Source of the DNA: G036327475 sp036327475
Lineage (GTDB): Bacteria; Pseudomonadota; Gammaproteobacteria; Enterobacterales; Enterobacteriaceae
NCBI RefSeq assembly: GCF_036327475.1
Contig: NZ_CP132913.1
Coordinates: 1,240,001 to 1,304,000 of the forward strand
Reading direction: 5' to 3'
Length of the DNA stretch: 64,000 nt
The translations under genes and the position numbers were made by a program. Positions 35,489-44,928 of this stretch are shown one piece after another; the first letter of the stretch is position 1, and the number at the start of each line of letters is the position of its first letter. The notes beneath the pieces are model-generated. The model worked only from the letters and a program-made list of their open reading frames with translations. It did no database searches and was not told where the DNA came from.

Positions 35489-38197
35489 TTACCGCAATTT
35501 ACCGTGACAGTATTTGAATTTCTTGCCGGAACCGCACGGGCAAGGATCGTTGCGCCCGACTTTGTGGCCTTTCTGCGCCAAAGAAGCGCTGCTGGAGGCG
35601 AGTTCCGCTATCGACGCCTGATGGCTGAGCTGCTGCTGTTTAGCCAGACGCTCAGCTTCTTCGCGCCGTTGCTGCTTCATTGCCTCTACCTCTTCCGGCA
35701 CGCGTACCTGCACCTTGCTCAGGGTGCTGATTGCTTCATATTTCAGCGACTCCAGCATAGCGGTGAACATCACAAAGGATTCGCGCTTGTACTCCTGCTT
35801 CGGATCTTTTTGCACATAGCCGCGCAGATGGATGCCCTGACGCAAGTAGTCCATCGCCACCAAATGCTCTTTCCAAAAGGAATCAAGCGTTTGCAACATA
35901 ACACCTTTCTCGAAGTTGCGCATCATGTCGCTTCCGACAATCTCCTCCTTACGCTGATATTGCACCAACATCTGTTCAAGCACGCGCTCACGCAGGGCCT
36001 CTTCGTGCGGGCCCGGCTCATCGTCCAGCCATTGGCCGATAGGCATCTCCAGATCAAAATCATCTTTCAAACGCTGCTCAAGTCCGGGCACATTCCACAT
36101 TTCTTCCAGCGATTGCGGCGGAATGTAGCTATCGAGAATAGTTTTCAACACATCCTCGCGGATGCCCTTAATAGTCTCGCTAATATCCGCCACATCGAGC
36201 AATTCGTTTCGCTTGGTGTAGATCGCACGACGCTGATCGTTGGCGACGTCATCATACTCCAACAGTTGCTTACGGATATCAAAGTTGCGGCTTTCCACCT
36301 TACGCTGGGCATTGGCAATCGCCTTTGTGACCCACGGGTGCTCAATGGCTTCGCCCGGTTTCATACCCAATTTACGCATCATGCCGGAGATGCGATCTGA
36401 TGCAAAAATGCGCATCAGAGCATCTTCCATCGACAAGTAAAAACGGGATGAGCCGGCATCACCTTGGCGGCCGGAGCGGCCGCGCAGCTGATTGTCGATA
36501 CGGCGCGATTCATGACGCTCGGTGCCGATGATGTGCAGGCCACCGGCGGCCAGCACCGCCTCATGGCGCCGCTGCCAAGCATCTTTGATAGCGGTGATCT
36601 GCTGCTCATCCGGCGCTTCCAGGGCTGCGATTTCCGCCTCCCAGCTGCCGCCAAGTACGATATCGGTACCTCGGCCGGCCATGTTGGTAGCGATGGTCAC
36701 TGCCCCTGGCTGGCCAGCTTGAGCGACGATCTCTGCCTCCATGGCGTGGAATTTGGCGTTGAGCACTTTATGCGCGATGCCGGCTTTTTCCAGCTCGCCG
36801 GAAACCAACTCTGATTTTTCAATAGAGATGGTCCCTACCAGAACCGGCTGGCCACGTTTGGTACAGGTTTTGATGTCCTCGATTATCGCGTCGATTTTTT
36901 CTTTTTCCGTCATGTAAACCAGATCGGCCAAATCTTTGCGGATCATCGGACGGTTAGTGGGCACAACGATGGTATCAAGTTTATAGATAGAGCTGAATTC
37001 AAACGCTTCGGTATTGGCAGTGCCGGTCATTCCGGCAAGTTTCTCATACAGGCGGAAGTAGTTCTGGAAAGTGATAGACGCCAGCGTCTGGTTTTCATTC
37101 TGGATCGCCACGTTTTCTTTCGCCTCCACCGCCTGGTGCAGCCCGTCGGACCAGCGGCGGCCCGGCATGGTGCGGCCCGTGTGTTCGTCAACGATAAGAA
37201 CTTCACCATCTTTGACGATATAATCCACATCTCGGGCTAGCAACACGTGGGCGCGCAGAGCGGAGGTCACATGATGCATCAGCATGATGTTGGCGGGAGA
37301 GTAGAGCGATTCGCCCTCCTCCATGATCCCGGCTTTCACCAGTAGTTCTTCAATCAGCACTAGCCCCCGTTCGGTCAGGTTCACCTGGCGGGATTTCTCA
37401 TCCACCGAGAAGTGCCCCTCGCCCTGAAAGCTTTCGGAATCCTCTTTGTCCTGGCGAATCAAATGCGGGATCAATTTGTCGACGCGGCGATACATATCGG
37501 AGCTGTCTTCCGCCGGGCCGGAGATAATCAGGGGGGTGCGGGCTTCATCGATCAGAATAGAATCCACTTCATCCACCAGCGCGTAATATAATTTACGCTG
37601 CACCCGCTCCTCCGGGCTGAATGCCATATTGTCGCGCAGATAGTCAAAGCCGTACTCGTTGTTGGTGCCGTAGGTGATATCGGCGGCGTACGCGGCTCGC
37701 TTGGCCGGAGCCGGCAGCCCCGACAAGTTGATGCCGACACTCAACCCAAGAAACTCAAATAGCGGACGGTTGTTTTCCGCATCGCGCTGCGCCAAATAAT
37801 CGTTCACCGTGACCACATGGACGCCTTTGCCGCCGAGGGCGTTAAGGTAGGCCGGCAGTGTGGCTGTCAAGGTTTTCCCTTCACCTGTGCGCATTTCGGC
37901 GATACAGCATTTGTTAAGCACTATACCGCCCATCAATTGCACATCGAAATGACGCATACCGAATACACGCTTGCTGGCCTCGCGCACTACGGCAAAGGCT
38001 TCCGGCAGCAGGCTGTCGACGGTCGCCCCTTTGGCAATACGCTCACGGAATTCGATGGTTTTGGCCGTGAGCTGTTTGTCGCTCAACTGCTCCATTGCCG
38101 ATTCCATCTGGTTGATAGCGTCTACCGCCTTACTCATGCTACGCATGGTACGATCATTACGGCTGCCAAAAATTTTGGTAAGTAATTTTGCTAGCAT
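35489..38197 (-). CDS. secA: Preprotein translocase ATPase SecA
   Basis: SecA drives proteins through SecYEG. The 902 residues align with E. coli (901) throughout: Walker A MRTGEGKTLTATLP (about 102-110), the DEAD-like VDEVDSILIDEARTPL, NMAGRGTDIVLGG and QLRGRSGRQGDAG of the second motor domain, and a C-terminal zinc-binding tail CPCGSGKKFKYCHGKL. The start MLAKLLTKIFGSRNDRT matches. Its normal upstream regulator secM is reduced to a fragment here, so secretion-responsive control should be lost. Confidence 0.98.
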   Translation of the reverse strand: MLAKLLTKIFGSRNDRTMRSMSKAVDAINQMESAMEQLSDKQLTAKTIEFRERIAKGATVDSLLPEAFAVVREASKRVFGMRHFDVQLMGGIVLNKCCIAEMRTGEGKTLTATLPAYLNALGGKGVHVVTVNDYLAQRDAENNRPLFEFLGLSVGINLSGLPAPAKRAAYAADITYGTNNEYGFDYLRDNMAFSPEERVQRKLYYALVDEVDSILIDEARTPLIISGPAEDSSDMYRRVDKLIPHLIRQDKEDSESFQGEGHFSVDEKSRQVNLTERGLVLIEELLVKAGIMEEGESLYSPANIMLMHHVTSALRAHVLLARDVDYIVKDGEVLIVDEHTGRTMPGRRWSDGLHQAVEAKENVAIQNENQTLASITFQNYFRLYEKLAGMTGTANTEAFEFSSIYKLDTIVVPTNRPMIRKDLADLVYMTEKEKIDAIIEDIKTCTKRGQPVLVGTISIEKSELVSGELEKAGIAHKVLNAKFHAMEAEIVAQAGQPGAVTIATNMAGRGTDIVLGGSWEAEIAALEAPDEQQITAIKDAWQRRHEAVLAAGGLHIIGTERHESRRIDNQLRGRSGRQGDAGSSRFYLSMEDALMRIFASDRISGMMRKLGMKPGEAIEHPWVTKAIANAQRKVESRNFDIRKQLLEYDDVANDQRRAIYTKRNELLDVADISETIKGIREDVLKTILDSYIPPQSLEEMWNVPGLEQRLKDDFDLEMPIGQWLDDEPGPHEEALRERVLEQMLVQYQRKEEIVGSDMMRNFEKGVMLQTLDSFWKEHLVAMDYLRQGIHLRGYVQKDPKQEYKRESFVMFTAMLESLKYEAISTLSKVQVRVPEEVEAMKQQRREEAERLAKQQQLSHQASIAELASSSASLAQKGHKVGRNDPCPCGSGKKFKYCHGKLR

Positions 38198-38269
38198 AGT
38201 CAGTTACATCTCATCACGGCCACGCCCATCGGCGGCCAAAAGGGTTAAGCGGCCTCGTGCGCAGCTGTC

Positions 38270-38356
38270 CGCCAAATCTGGCCGTGACCATCCAAACAGG
38301 AGGTGCGGCTAGAAATAACGTCTGCCAAATTGTCGTCAACGATTTAAAATACCCAT
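38270..38356 (-). pseudogene. secM: 5' remnant of SecM, arrest sequence lost
   Basis: From ATG 38356 the minus strand reads MGILNR-stop-RQFGRRYF-stop-PHLLFG, in exact register with E. coli SecM ([28 protein letters not shown]). Both stops, TGA and TAG, stand where the tryptophan codons TGG should be. After about 30 codons similarity ends and secA starts some 75 bases later. The 3' part with the ribosome-arrest motif FxxxxWIxxxxGIRAGP is gone, as is the hairpin that masks the secA ribosome-binding site in E. coli. Confidence 0.85.
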
Positions 38357-38388
38357 TGCACGATAATGTCTTCTGCCGGAGTGTTGTT

Positions 38389-38916
38389 ATGCGCCATAGT
38401 CGTCCACACCCCATCGACAGCCTATTTGGCGATGCCGCTGAGACGGGCCGCCAGTCCCTCTCAAAGATTAAGCAGCGGGCCATCATGTTGCTTAATCTCA
38501 ACCACGCGGTTAGCACGTTGTTGCCGGCACCGCTGCGCCCCTGGTGCTGCGTTGCCAACGTCCGCCAGAGCGTGATGGTGCTGGAAACTGCCAATGCCAG
38601 CTGGAAGATGCGGTTGCTATATGAACAACCTCAATTATTATCCGCATTAAGAGCGAAAATTCTACCATCATTGTCGTCCATCGACATCAGGATTAACCCT
38701 GGCTTGGAGAGAAAACAGGAATTAAACGCGCAAAATAACGACAGCGGCCGGCAACATCGCCGGCCGCTCAAGGAAAAGCCGAGGCAATTGAGCGCGCAGA
38801 GCGCGGTATCTATTCGCCATGTGGCGGCACGCAGCGAAGGGAAATTAAAGAGCGCGCTGGAACGACTGGCAGAGCTGGCCGGAGAGAGTGCCAACCCCGC
38901 CAGTCGTGGGAAATAG
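38389..38916 (+). CDS. DciA-family (DUF721) protein
   Basis: A 175-residue protein from ATG 38389 (MRHSRPHPIDSLFGDAAETG). The middle part (about 30-105), LNHAVSTLLPAPLRPWCCVA followed by NVRQSVMVLETANASWKMRL, fits the DUF721 fold seen in DciA, the helicase loader of many bacteria: a W-containing strand, then L.v...a.w...L, then LR..IL..L. The C-terminal 70 residues are polar and basic. It is divergent from secM/secA and convergent with lpxC. Codons flow without interruption, unlike the pseudogenes around, so I take it as functional. Whether it loads DnaB here is unknown. Confidence 0.75.
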   Translation: MRHSRPHPIDSLFGDAAETGRQSLSKIKQRAIMLLNLNHAVSTLLPAPLRPWCCVANVRQSVMVLETANASWKMRLLYEQPQLLSALRAKILPSLSSIDIRINPGLERKQELNAQNNDSGRQHRRPLKEKPRQLSAQSAVSIRHVAARSEGKLKSALERLAELAGESANPASRGK

Positions 38917-38992
38917 ACGCCCAACCACTACCCCTGCCGGCGTAAGCCGGAACGCCGTCTTGAAACGCTACGCCACTGTGCACCGACGACCC

Positions 38993-39910
38993 TCATGCCA
39001 TAACGAGGGAAGGTTCCTTGAACGCCAACGGCAGTTCCGCCTCGTCCTCGAAGGTCACCAGTTCCCAAGCTTCCTGGCACGCTAGCACCGCCTGCAACAG
39101 CTTGTTGTTCATGGCGTGGCCGGATTTGAAAGCAGTAAAAGCGCCAATGATGTTATGGCCGCACATAAACAGGTCGCCTATGGCGTCGAGCATTTTATGG
39201 CGGACAAACTCATCTTCAAAGCGCAGGCCATCTTCATTCAGTACCCGGTAGTCATCGACCACGATAGCGCAGTCGAAACTGCCGCCAAGGGCTAGCCCGC
39301 GAGATTGCAGGTACTCAATATCGCGTATGAAGCCAAAGGTGCGTGCGCGGCTTATCTGGCGAACGAACGACTCCGCGGAGAAGTTCAGAAAATAACGTTG
39401 CGAGCTGGCATCAATCGCAGGATGTTTGAAGTCGATGGTGAAATCGAGCGTAAAGCCGTTATACGGCGCCAGCTCGGCCCATTTATCCCCATCCTCAACG
39501 CGCACCGCCTGTTTAAGACGCAAGAATTTTTTGGCGCAGTTAAGTTCCTCAATACCGGCATCCAGCAGAAGGTAAACGAAGGGGCTGGCGCTACCGTCCA
39601 TGATCGGGATTTCAGGTGCATCCACTTCAACGATGATGTTGTCGATCCCCGATCCCGCCAGCGCTGCGTTCAGGTGCTCAACGGTGGAAATGCGCACGTT
39701 ATGCTCACTCACCAAGCAAGTGCACAGCATAGTGTCGCGCACCGACCTGGCGTCTGCGGGGAAATCCACCGGCGGGTTTAAATCGGTTCGACGATAGATG
39801 ACCCCGGTGTTTGCCGGTGCAGAACGTAGTGTAAGTGTGACCTTTTTGCCGGTATGTAATCCCACACCGGCGGCTTGCACGATACGTTTTAATGTCCGCT
39901 GTTTGATCAT
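38993..39910 (-). CDS. lpxC: UDP-3-O-acyl-N-acetylglucosamine deacetylase
   Basis: LpxC commits UDP-acyl-GlcNAc to lipid A synthesis. The 305 residues match E. coli in length. Zinc ligands are in STVEHLNAAL (His79) and in GHNIIGAF...DAIGDLF (His and Asp near 238-242), with the catalytic GHAMNNKLLQ (His265). It closes the dcw cluster after ftsZ with a 107-bp gap. Being intact, it implies a lipid A outer membrane. Confidence 0.97.
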   Translation of the reverse strand: MIKQRTLKRIVQAAGVGLHTGKKVTLTLRSAPANTGVIYRRTDLNPPVDFPADARSVRDTMLCTCLVSEHNVRISTVEHLNAALAGSGIDNIIVEVDAPEIPIMDGSASPFVYLLLDAGIEELNCAKKFLRLKQAVRVEDGDKWAELAPYNGFTLDFTIDFKHPAIDASSQRYFLNFSAESFVRQISRARTFGFIRDIEYLQSRGLALGGSFDCAIVVDDYRVLNEDGLRFEDEFVRHKMLDAIGDLFMCGHNIIGAFTAFKSGHAMNNKLLQAVLACQEAWELVTFEDEAELPLAFKEPSLVMA

Positions 39911-40016
39911 CTATTTTTCTCGTAATGTTTAACCACACCGCTTACCCTGCCTAGTACAGAGGAGAGTGGACTGGCCAGTGTAGCACAAAGAGCGATGCTT
40001 CCCAAAGCGGCACGGT

Positions 40017-41177
40017 TTAATCTGCCTGTTTACGTAGAAACGCCGGAATATCCAGATAGTCAGGTTCCTTACTTCCCTGGACGTTTTGCTCATTGAGCGC
40101 CTTGACCACCGTCTTCTGCTCCTGAGCGAGTGAAGACAAGCCCGCGGCATGATCGCGGTAGCGGTTATCCATAACCGGCGGGTTGTTCTGCTTGTTAGTC
40201 ACTAGCGTGATTTCTGGGCGCTTATCCATGCCGATGCCGGTGGCCACGACGGTAACGCGCAGTTCGTCGTTCATATCTGGATCCAGCGAGGTACCGATGA
40301 CAACGGTGGCGTTGTCGGAGGCGAAAGCGCGAATAGTGTTACCTACAGTTTCAAATTCGTCCAGACGCAGGTCGAAGCCGGCGGTGATGTTGACTAGTAC
40401 ACCACGGGCGCCGGACAGATCGATATCTTCAAGTAGCGGGCTGGAAATCGCTATTTCCGCCGCTTCTTCCGCGCGATCCTCGCCGCAAGCGACGCCGGAC
40501 CCCATCATAGCGTAACCCATCTCCGACATGACGGTGCGCACGTCGGCGAAGTCGACGTTCATCAGGCCCGGACGAGTGATAAGTTCAGCGATACCTTGCA
40601 CCGCACCTTTCAGTACGTCGTTGGCGGCGCCGAAAGCGTCCAGCAGCGAAATGCCGCGGCCCAGAACTTTCAGCAGTTTATCATTAGGTATGGTGATAAG
40701 CGAGTCGACATACTTTGAGAGTTCAGCAATGCCCTGTTCGGCGAACGCCATGCGTTTTTTGCCTTCAAAGTTGAAGGGCTTGGTAACCACGGCAACGGTC
40801 AAGATACCCAGATCCTTAGCGACTTCCGCGACAACCGGCGCGGCGCCCGTGCCAGTGCCCCCGCCCATGCCAGCGGCGATAAACACCATGTCGGCGCCCT
40901 CAAGAGCAGCCCGCAGCGCTTCGCGGTCCTCCTCGGCGGAGTTGCGGCCGACTTCAGGATTGGCGCCGGCTCCGAGCCCTTTAGTGATACTGCTACCGAT
41001 CTGGATAGTCTGGCCAACGGACGTCTTACGCAATGCCTGTGCATCGGTATTTACTGCGAAAAAGTCCACGCCTTCGATGCGCTCGCGCACCATATGCTCG
41101 ACCGCGTTGCCACCGCCGCCGCCGACACCGATGACTTTAATCACCGCGTCGTTGGTTAATTCCATAGGTTCAAACAT
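40017..41177 (-). CDS. ftsZ: Cell division GTPase FtsZ
   Basis: FtsZ polymerises into the Z-ring. The 386-residue protein has VIGVGGGGGNAVEHM, the tubulin signature GGGTGTGAAP (about 103-112), the T7 loop NVDFADVRTVM, and the conserved C-terminal tail DYLDIPAFLRKQAD that binds FtsA and ZipA. The 72-bp gap to ftsA is typical. Confidence 0.98.
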   Translation of the reverse strand: MFEPMELTNDAVIKVIGVGGGGGNAVEHMVRERIEGVDFFAVNTDAQALRKTSVGQTIQIGSSITKGLGAGANPEVGRNSAEEDREALRAALEGADMVFIAAGMGGGTGTGAAPVVAEVAKDLGILTVAVVTKPFNFEGKKRMAFAEQGIAELSKYVDSLITIPNDKLLKVLGRGISLLDAFGAANDVLKGAVQGIAELITRPGLMNVDFADVRTVMSEMGYAMMGSGVACGEDRAEEAAEIAISSPLLEDIDLSGARGVLVNITAGFDLRLDEFETVGNTIRAFASDNATVVIGTSLDPDMNDELRVTVVATGIGMDKRPEITLVTNKQNNPPVMDNRYRDHAAGLSSLAQEQKTVVKALNEQNVQGSKEPDYLDIPAFLRKQAD

Positions 41178-41249
41178 AATTTCTCTCCGTTTTGTACCTG
41201 TCGCTTCGGAATCGGCCGCCTGTACAGCCGGATTCCGTCTTAAAAATCG

Positions 41250-42506
41250 TTAAAATTCTTTGCGCAGCCAGCCACTGAACCGATTCAACCATGTGCCGAC
41301 CGACGTTCGTCTTTCCACATCCACTTCGCCGTTTAAATATGACTCTTTACCGTAATGCAGTAACCCAACGGCGGTCGAATAATAGGGCTCCTGCGCATAA
41401 TCCGTCAGACCGGTGATATTCAGGGGCTGGCCGATGCGTACCTGGGTATGGAATACCCGCTGTGCGCAGGCTGCCAGACCGTCGATTTGCGCCGCGCCGC
41501 CGGTCAGCACGATGCCCGCGGCCAGATGATTCTTTACCCCCTGCGCCCGCAGCTGTTCTTGTAGCTGTAAAATTTCATCATTGACCAGGTTCAACAGCTC
41601 GGTATAACGCGGCTCGATCACCTCGGCCAGGGTCTGGCGCTGTAGGCTGCGCGGCGGTCGTCCGCCGACGCTCGGCACTTCAACGCTTTCGTCCTTACTG
41701 ACCACTGACCCTAGCGCGCAGCCGTGGCGAACTTTGATCGCCTCAGCGTCGGTGGGCGGCGTACCGAAGGCATAGGCGATGTCGCTAGTAACTACGTTAC
41801 CGGCATAGGGGATCACCTTGGTGTGGCGCAGCGCGCCGGCGGTATAGATCGCCATGTCCATGGCGCCGCCACCAATATCCACTACACACACGCCCAGCTC
41901 GCGTTCATCTTCCGTCAGCACAGCATAGCTTGATGCCAGACCTGCGAAAATCAGTTGGTCAACTTTCAGTCCGCAACGTTCAACCGCTTTAACAATGTTC
42001 TTCGCCATATCATTATGGCAGGTAATCAGGTGAACTTTGGCCTGCATCCGCACGCCAGACAGGCCAATCGGGTTTTTTATTCCTTCCTGATGGTCAATCG
42101 CGTAATCCTGCGGAATCACGTGTAAGATGCGGTGCTCGTCACGCACACGCACCGATTTGGCAGTATGCACCACATTCTCGACGTCTTCCTGCGTTACTTC
42201 TTCTTCGGAAATCGGCACCATGCCGATTTCATTCTGGCAGCTGATATGTTTGCCGGACAGGGCAAGATACACCGACGAGATCTGGCAGTCCGCCATCAAC
42301 TCCGCCTGATCGATGGCGCGCTGCACGCATTTCACCACCGATTCCAAATCGTTAACGCCACCTTTATCCATGCCGCGCGACGGGCAATTGCCGGCACCGA
42401 TGATATTCACCATACCATCTGGCAACACCTCCCCTACCAGCGCGGCTACCTTGGCCGTGCCGATCTCTAGTCCCACTACCAGTTTTCTGTCCGTCGCCTT
42501 GATCAT
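41250..42506 (-). CDS. ftsA: Cell division protein FtsA
   Basis: Actin-like protein that tethers FtsZ to the membrane. The 418 residues include the ATP-binding pieces VVGLEIGTAKVAALVGEV (start), CVVDIGGGAMDMAIY and GIVLTGGAAQIDGL. The C-terminal amphipathic membrane-targeting helix WLNRFSGWLRKEF is present. ATG 42506 overlaps the ftsQ stop by 4 bases, so the two are translationally coupled. Confidence 0.98.
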   Translation of the reverse strand: MIKATDRKLVVGLEIGTAKVAALVGEVLPDGMVNIIGAGNCPSRGMDKGGVNDLESVVKCVQRAIDQAELMADCQISSVYLALSGKHISCQNEIGMVPISEEEVTQEDVENVVHTAKSVRVRDEHRILHVIPQDYAIDHQEGIKNPIGLSGVRMQAKVHLITCHNDMAKNIVKAVERCGLKVDQLIFAGLASSYAVLTEDERELGVCVVDIGGGAMDMAIYTAGALRHTKVIPYAGNVVTSDIAYAFGTPPTDAEAIKVRHGCALGSVVSKDESVEVPSVGGRPPRSLQRQTLAEVIEPRYTELLNLVNDEILQLQEQLRAQGVKNHLAAGIVLTGGAAQIDGLAACAQRVFHTQVRIGQPLNITGLTDYAQEPYYSTAVGLLHYGKESYLNGEVDVERRTSVGTWLNRFSGWLRKEF

Positions 42507-43333
42507 TGTTGTTCTGCCTGTACCTGAATCTGTTGCTGATTACTGCCTTCCGGCTCGATATGGGCCGCTGCCCATCCGACGGCTAAGCCCGAGTCATAGC
42601 GCAGGTCCACGTAACTTATGTGCTTATTCTTGGCCTGCTGGAGTAGAACCGGATAAATCCCTATAAAGCGCTGCAGGCGCCTGGCCCTGTTCTCACGACC
42701 GAGCTCCAACCGGGTATCGTCCTTTAGCGTTAACTGCCACGAATGGCGGGCGCTCATGCTGACTGCCTTAAGCTGAAACTTGGCGGCCGTCAGCACTTCA
42801 TTCATAGTACGGTAGACGGTCAAGACGTCTTGCTCGCTGCCTTCCGGACCATAAAGCATCGGCATGAGCTGATTGTCGATGCTCTGCGCCGGCGCGCTGA
42901 ACACCTTGCCGCTGCCGTCCAACAGATGTAAATCATTCCAACGCGCTACCGGCACATACTCCAGCACGTGGATTTTCAACTCGTCCGGCCATTGTTTACG
43001 CACGCTCACCTGCTTAATCCACGGCATGCGCTCTATCTGCTGCTGGATGACATTGACGTCCTGGGTCATAAAGGCACCCGGCGCTCTCAGCGCCAGAATC
43101 GCCTGGCGAATGTCGTCATTGGTGGTGTAATGGCGCTCGCCGGTCACCACCAGCCGGGACAGCGGTAAACGATGGGGAGCTTTCATCCAGTCCACAACCA
43201 TCCAGCCTCCCCAGACGATGGCACCAAGTACCATCAGCAGGAAAATCGACCCCCTGAGCTGGCCACCGCCGCTGCGTTCTGCAGCGGCCCTTTCCGTCTC
43301 ACGGTTGCGTACATTTATCGCCGCCTGCGACAT
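42503..43333 (-). CDS. ftsQ: Cell division protein FtsQ
   Basis: A 276-residue bitopic protein that scaffolds FtsB and FtsL at the septum. It has a short cytoplasmic tail, one membrane segment (about 29-50), the POTRA domain (LSRLVVTGERHYTTNDDIRQ) and the beta-domain ending with VDLRYDSGLAVGW. I start at ATG 43333 (MSQAAINVRNRE), as in E. coli, not at 43369. Directly upstream, where E. coli has ddlB, only 56 bases separate it from murC. Confidence 0.95.
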   Translation of the reverse strand: MSQAAINVRNRETERAAAERSGGGQLRGSIFLLMVLGAIVWGGWMVVDWMKAPHRLPLSRLVVTGERHYTTNDDIRQAILALRAPGAFMTQDVNVIQQQIERMPWIKQVSVRKQWPDELKIHVLEYVPVARWNDLHLLDGSGKVFSAPAQSIDNQLMPMLYGPEGSEQDVLTVYRTMNEVLTAAKFQLKAVSMSARHSWQLTLKDDTRLELGRENRARRLQRFIGIYPVLLQQAKNKHISYVDLRYDSGLAVGWAAAHIEPEGSNQQQIQVQAEQQ

Positions 43334-43389
43334 GTCAGACCGCTCCCGCCGCAATAACCGTCGGCGCATGTCGGAACTGGCCAGGCCGT
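43334..43389. other. murC-ftsQ junction where ddlB is missing
   Basis: In enteric dcw clusters a ddlB gene of about 920 bp stands between murC and ftsQ. Here the murC stop (43390) and ftsQ start (43333) are only 56 bases apart and no D-Ala-D-Ala ligase sequence is left. E. coli also has ftsQAZ promoters inside ddlB. Confidence 0.85.
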
Positions 43390-44862
43390 TTAACCATGAT
43401 GTCCCTCGCCCAGCTGCGGCTGCAGCTTGCTATCGGCCAGTTTACGGGCGATTTTGCCCACCGTGCCGGCACCCTGCATCAGCACCAAATCGTTATCCTG
43501 CAAGACCTGTGCCAGCGTCGATAGCAGCGCATCTATATCCAGTACCAAAATCGGGTCCACCTTACCACGCCCGCGTATGGTGCGGCACAGAGAGCGGCTG
43601 TCAGCGCCGGGAATTGGCGCTTCGCCGGCAGGATACACATCCAGCATCAACAGCACATCCACACCGGACAAGACGTTGGCAAAGTCGTCGTATAAATCCC
43701 GCGTGCGAGTGTAGCGGTGCGGCTGAAACACCATTACCAGCCGTTTGTTCGGCCAGCCTGCTCGAGCCGCTTTGATGGTGGCATCCACTTCGGTCGGGTG
43801 ATGACCATAATCGTCAACCAGCATGACCTCGCCCGTTTTACCGTTGACGTGGGTCAAATCATAGCGGCCCAAATCGTCAAAGCGGCGGCCCGTCCCTTGA
43901 AATTGCAGCATCGCCCGCAAAATACTCTCGTCATTGATGCCCTCTTCGGTCGCCACCGCAATCGCCGCCATCGCATTCAGCGCATTGTGTCGGCCTGGCG
44001 CATTGAGCTCTACGCGCAAATCGGGCTTATCCTGGCGAGTGAAGGCAAAACTGCTGCGCAGGCCCTCCTGACGGTAATCGGTAATGCATAAATCAGCGTC
44101 GTCGCTAAAACCATAGGTGGTAATCTGTCGCCCAACGCGGGGCAGCAGTTCGCGGATCACCGGATCGTCGGTACACACCACCGCACGGCCGTAAAACGGC
44201 AAATTGTGCAGAAAGTTGATGAATGTCTGCTTCAAATTCTCAAAGTCGCCCTGGTAAGTATCCATGTGGTCGGCTTCGATATTGGTGATAATCGCCACCA
44301 TCGGCTGCAAATGCAGGAAAGAGGCGTCGCTTTCGTCGGCCTCGGCAATCAGGTAACGGCTACAACCCAGGCGGGCATGGGCGCCGGCGGCTTTTACTAG
44401 GCCGCCGTTAATAAAGGTCGGATCCAGGCCGGCCTCGGCGTAAATACTGGCCACCATCGCGGTCGTGGTGGTTTTGCCGTGGGTGCCAGCGATGGCGATA
44501 CCGTGACGAAAACGCATCAACTCCGCTAACATTTCTGCGCGCTGAATCACCGGAATACGCGCCTCTTTGGCCGCTACAATCTCCGGGTTATCGGGGGCGA
44601 TAGCGCTCGACACCACCACCACGCTGACGTTGTTGATATTCTCAGGACGGTGGTTAAAAAAGATCTGCGCGCCCAGGTCAGTCAGTTGCTGCGTCACCGC
44701 GTTCGGCGCCAGATCGGAACCGCTGATTTGATAGCCCTCGTTTGCCAGCACTTCCGCGATACCACCCATACCGGCACCACCGATGCCAACAAAATGGATT
44801 TGCCTGACGCGGCGCATCTCGGGGACAAAAGTTCGCAATTTAGCCAGTTGTTGTGTATTCAC
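43390..44862 (-). CDS. murC: UDP-N-acetylmuramate--L-alanine ligase
   Basis: Adds L-Ala to UDP-MurNAc with ATP. The 490 residues match E. coli (491). Motifs are HFVGIGGAGMGGIAEVL, the P-loop GTHGKTTTTAMVA, AEADESDASFL, HNALNAMAAIAVA and VDDYGHHPTEV. It lies 66 bases after murG. Confidence 0.97.
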   Translation of the reverse strand: MNTQQLAKLRTFVPEMRRVRQIHFVGIGGAGMGGIAEVLANEGYQISGSDLAPNAVTQQLTDLGAQIFFNHRPENINNVSVVVVSSAIAPDNPEIVAAKEARIPVIQRAEMLAELMRFRHGIAIAGTHGKTTTTAMVASIYAEAGLDPTFINGGLVKAAGAHARLGCSRYLIAEADESDASFLHLQPMVAIITNIEADHMDTYQGDFENLKQTFINFLHNLPFYGRAVVCTDDPVIRELLPRVGRQITTYGFSDDADLCITDYRQEGLRSSFAFTRQDKPDLRVELNAPGRHNALNAMAAIAVATEEGINDESILRAMLQFQGTGRRFDDLGRYDLTHVNGKTGEVMLVDDYGHHPTEVDATIKAARAGWPNKRLVMVFQPHRYTRTRDLYDDFANVLSGVDVLLMLDVYPAGEAPIPGADSRSLCRTIRGRGKVDPILVLDIDALLSTLAQVLQDNDLVLMQGAGTVGKIARKLADSKLQPQLGEGHHG

Positions 44863-44928
44863 AGTATTATCGCTTAAGTCAAAAACGCTCTGGACGGCAC
44901 GGCCTGTCCGGTCTTGTCGACGTGCGAC

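Noticed and set aside
35477..36400. Long forward open frame (307 codons)
   Set aside because: It lies wholly opposite the conserved secA C-terminal half and has no domain of its own; a shadow of secA codon structure.
38214..38594. Minus-strand frame containing PPVWM...RP, superficially like the SecM arrest motif
   Set aside because: The true SecM N-terminus is in another frame at the same place (RQFGRRYF...PHLLFG), so the resemblance is accidental.
40528..41253. Forward open frame of 241 codons
   Set aside because: Antisense to ftsZ, Ser/Ala/Pro-rich composition typical of a shadow frame.
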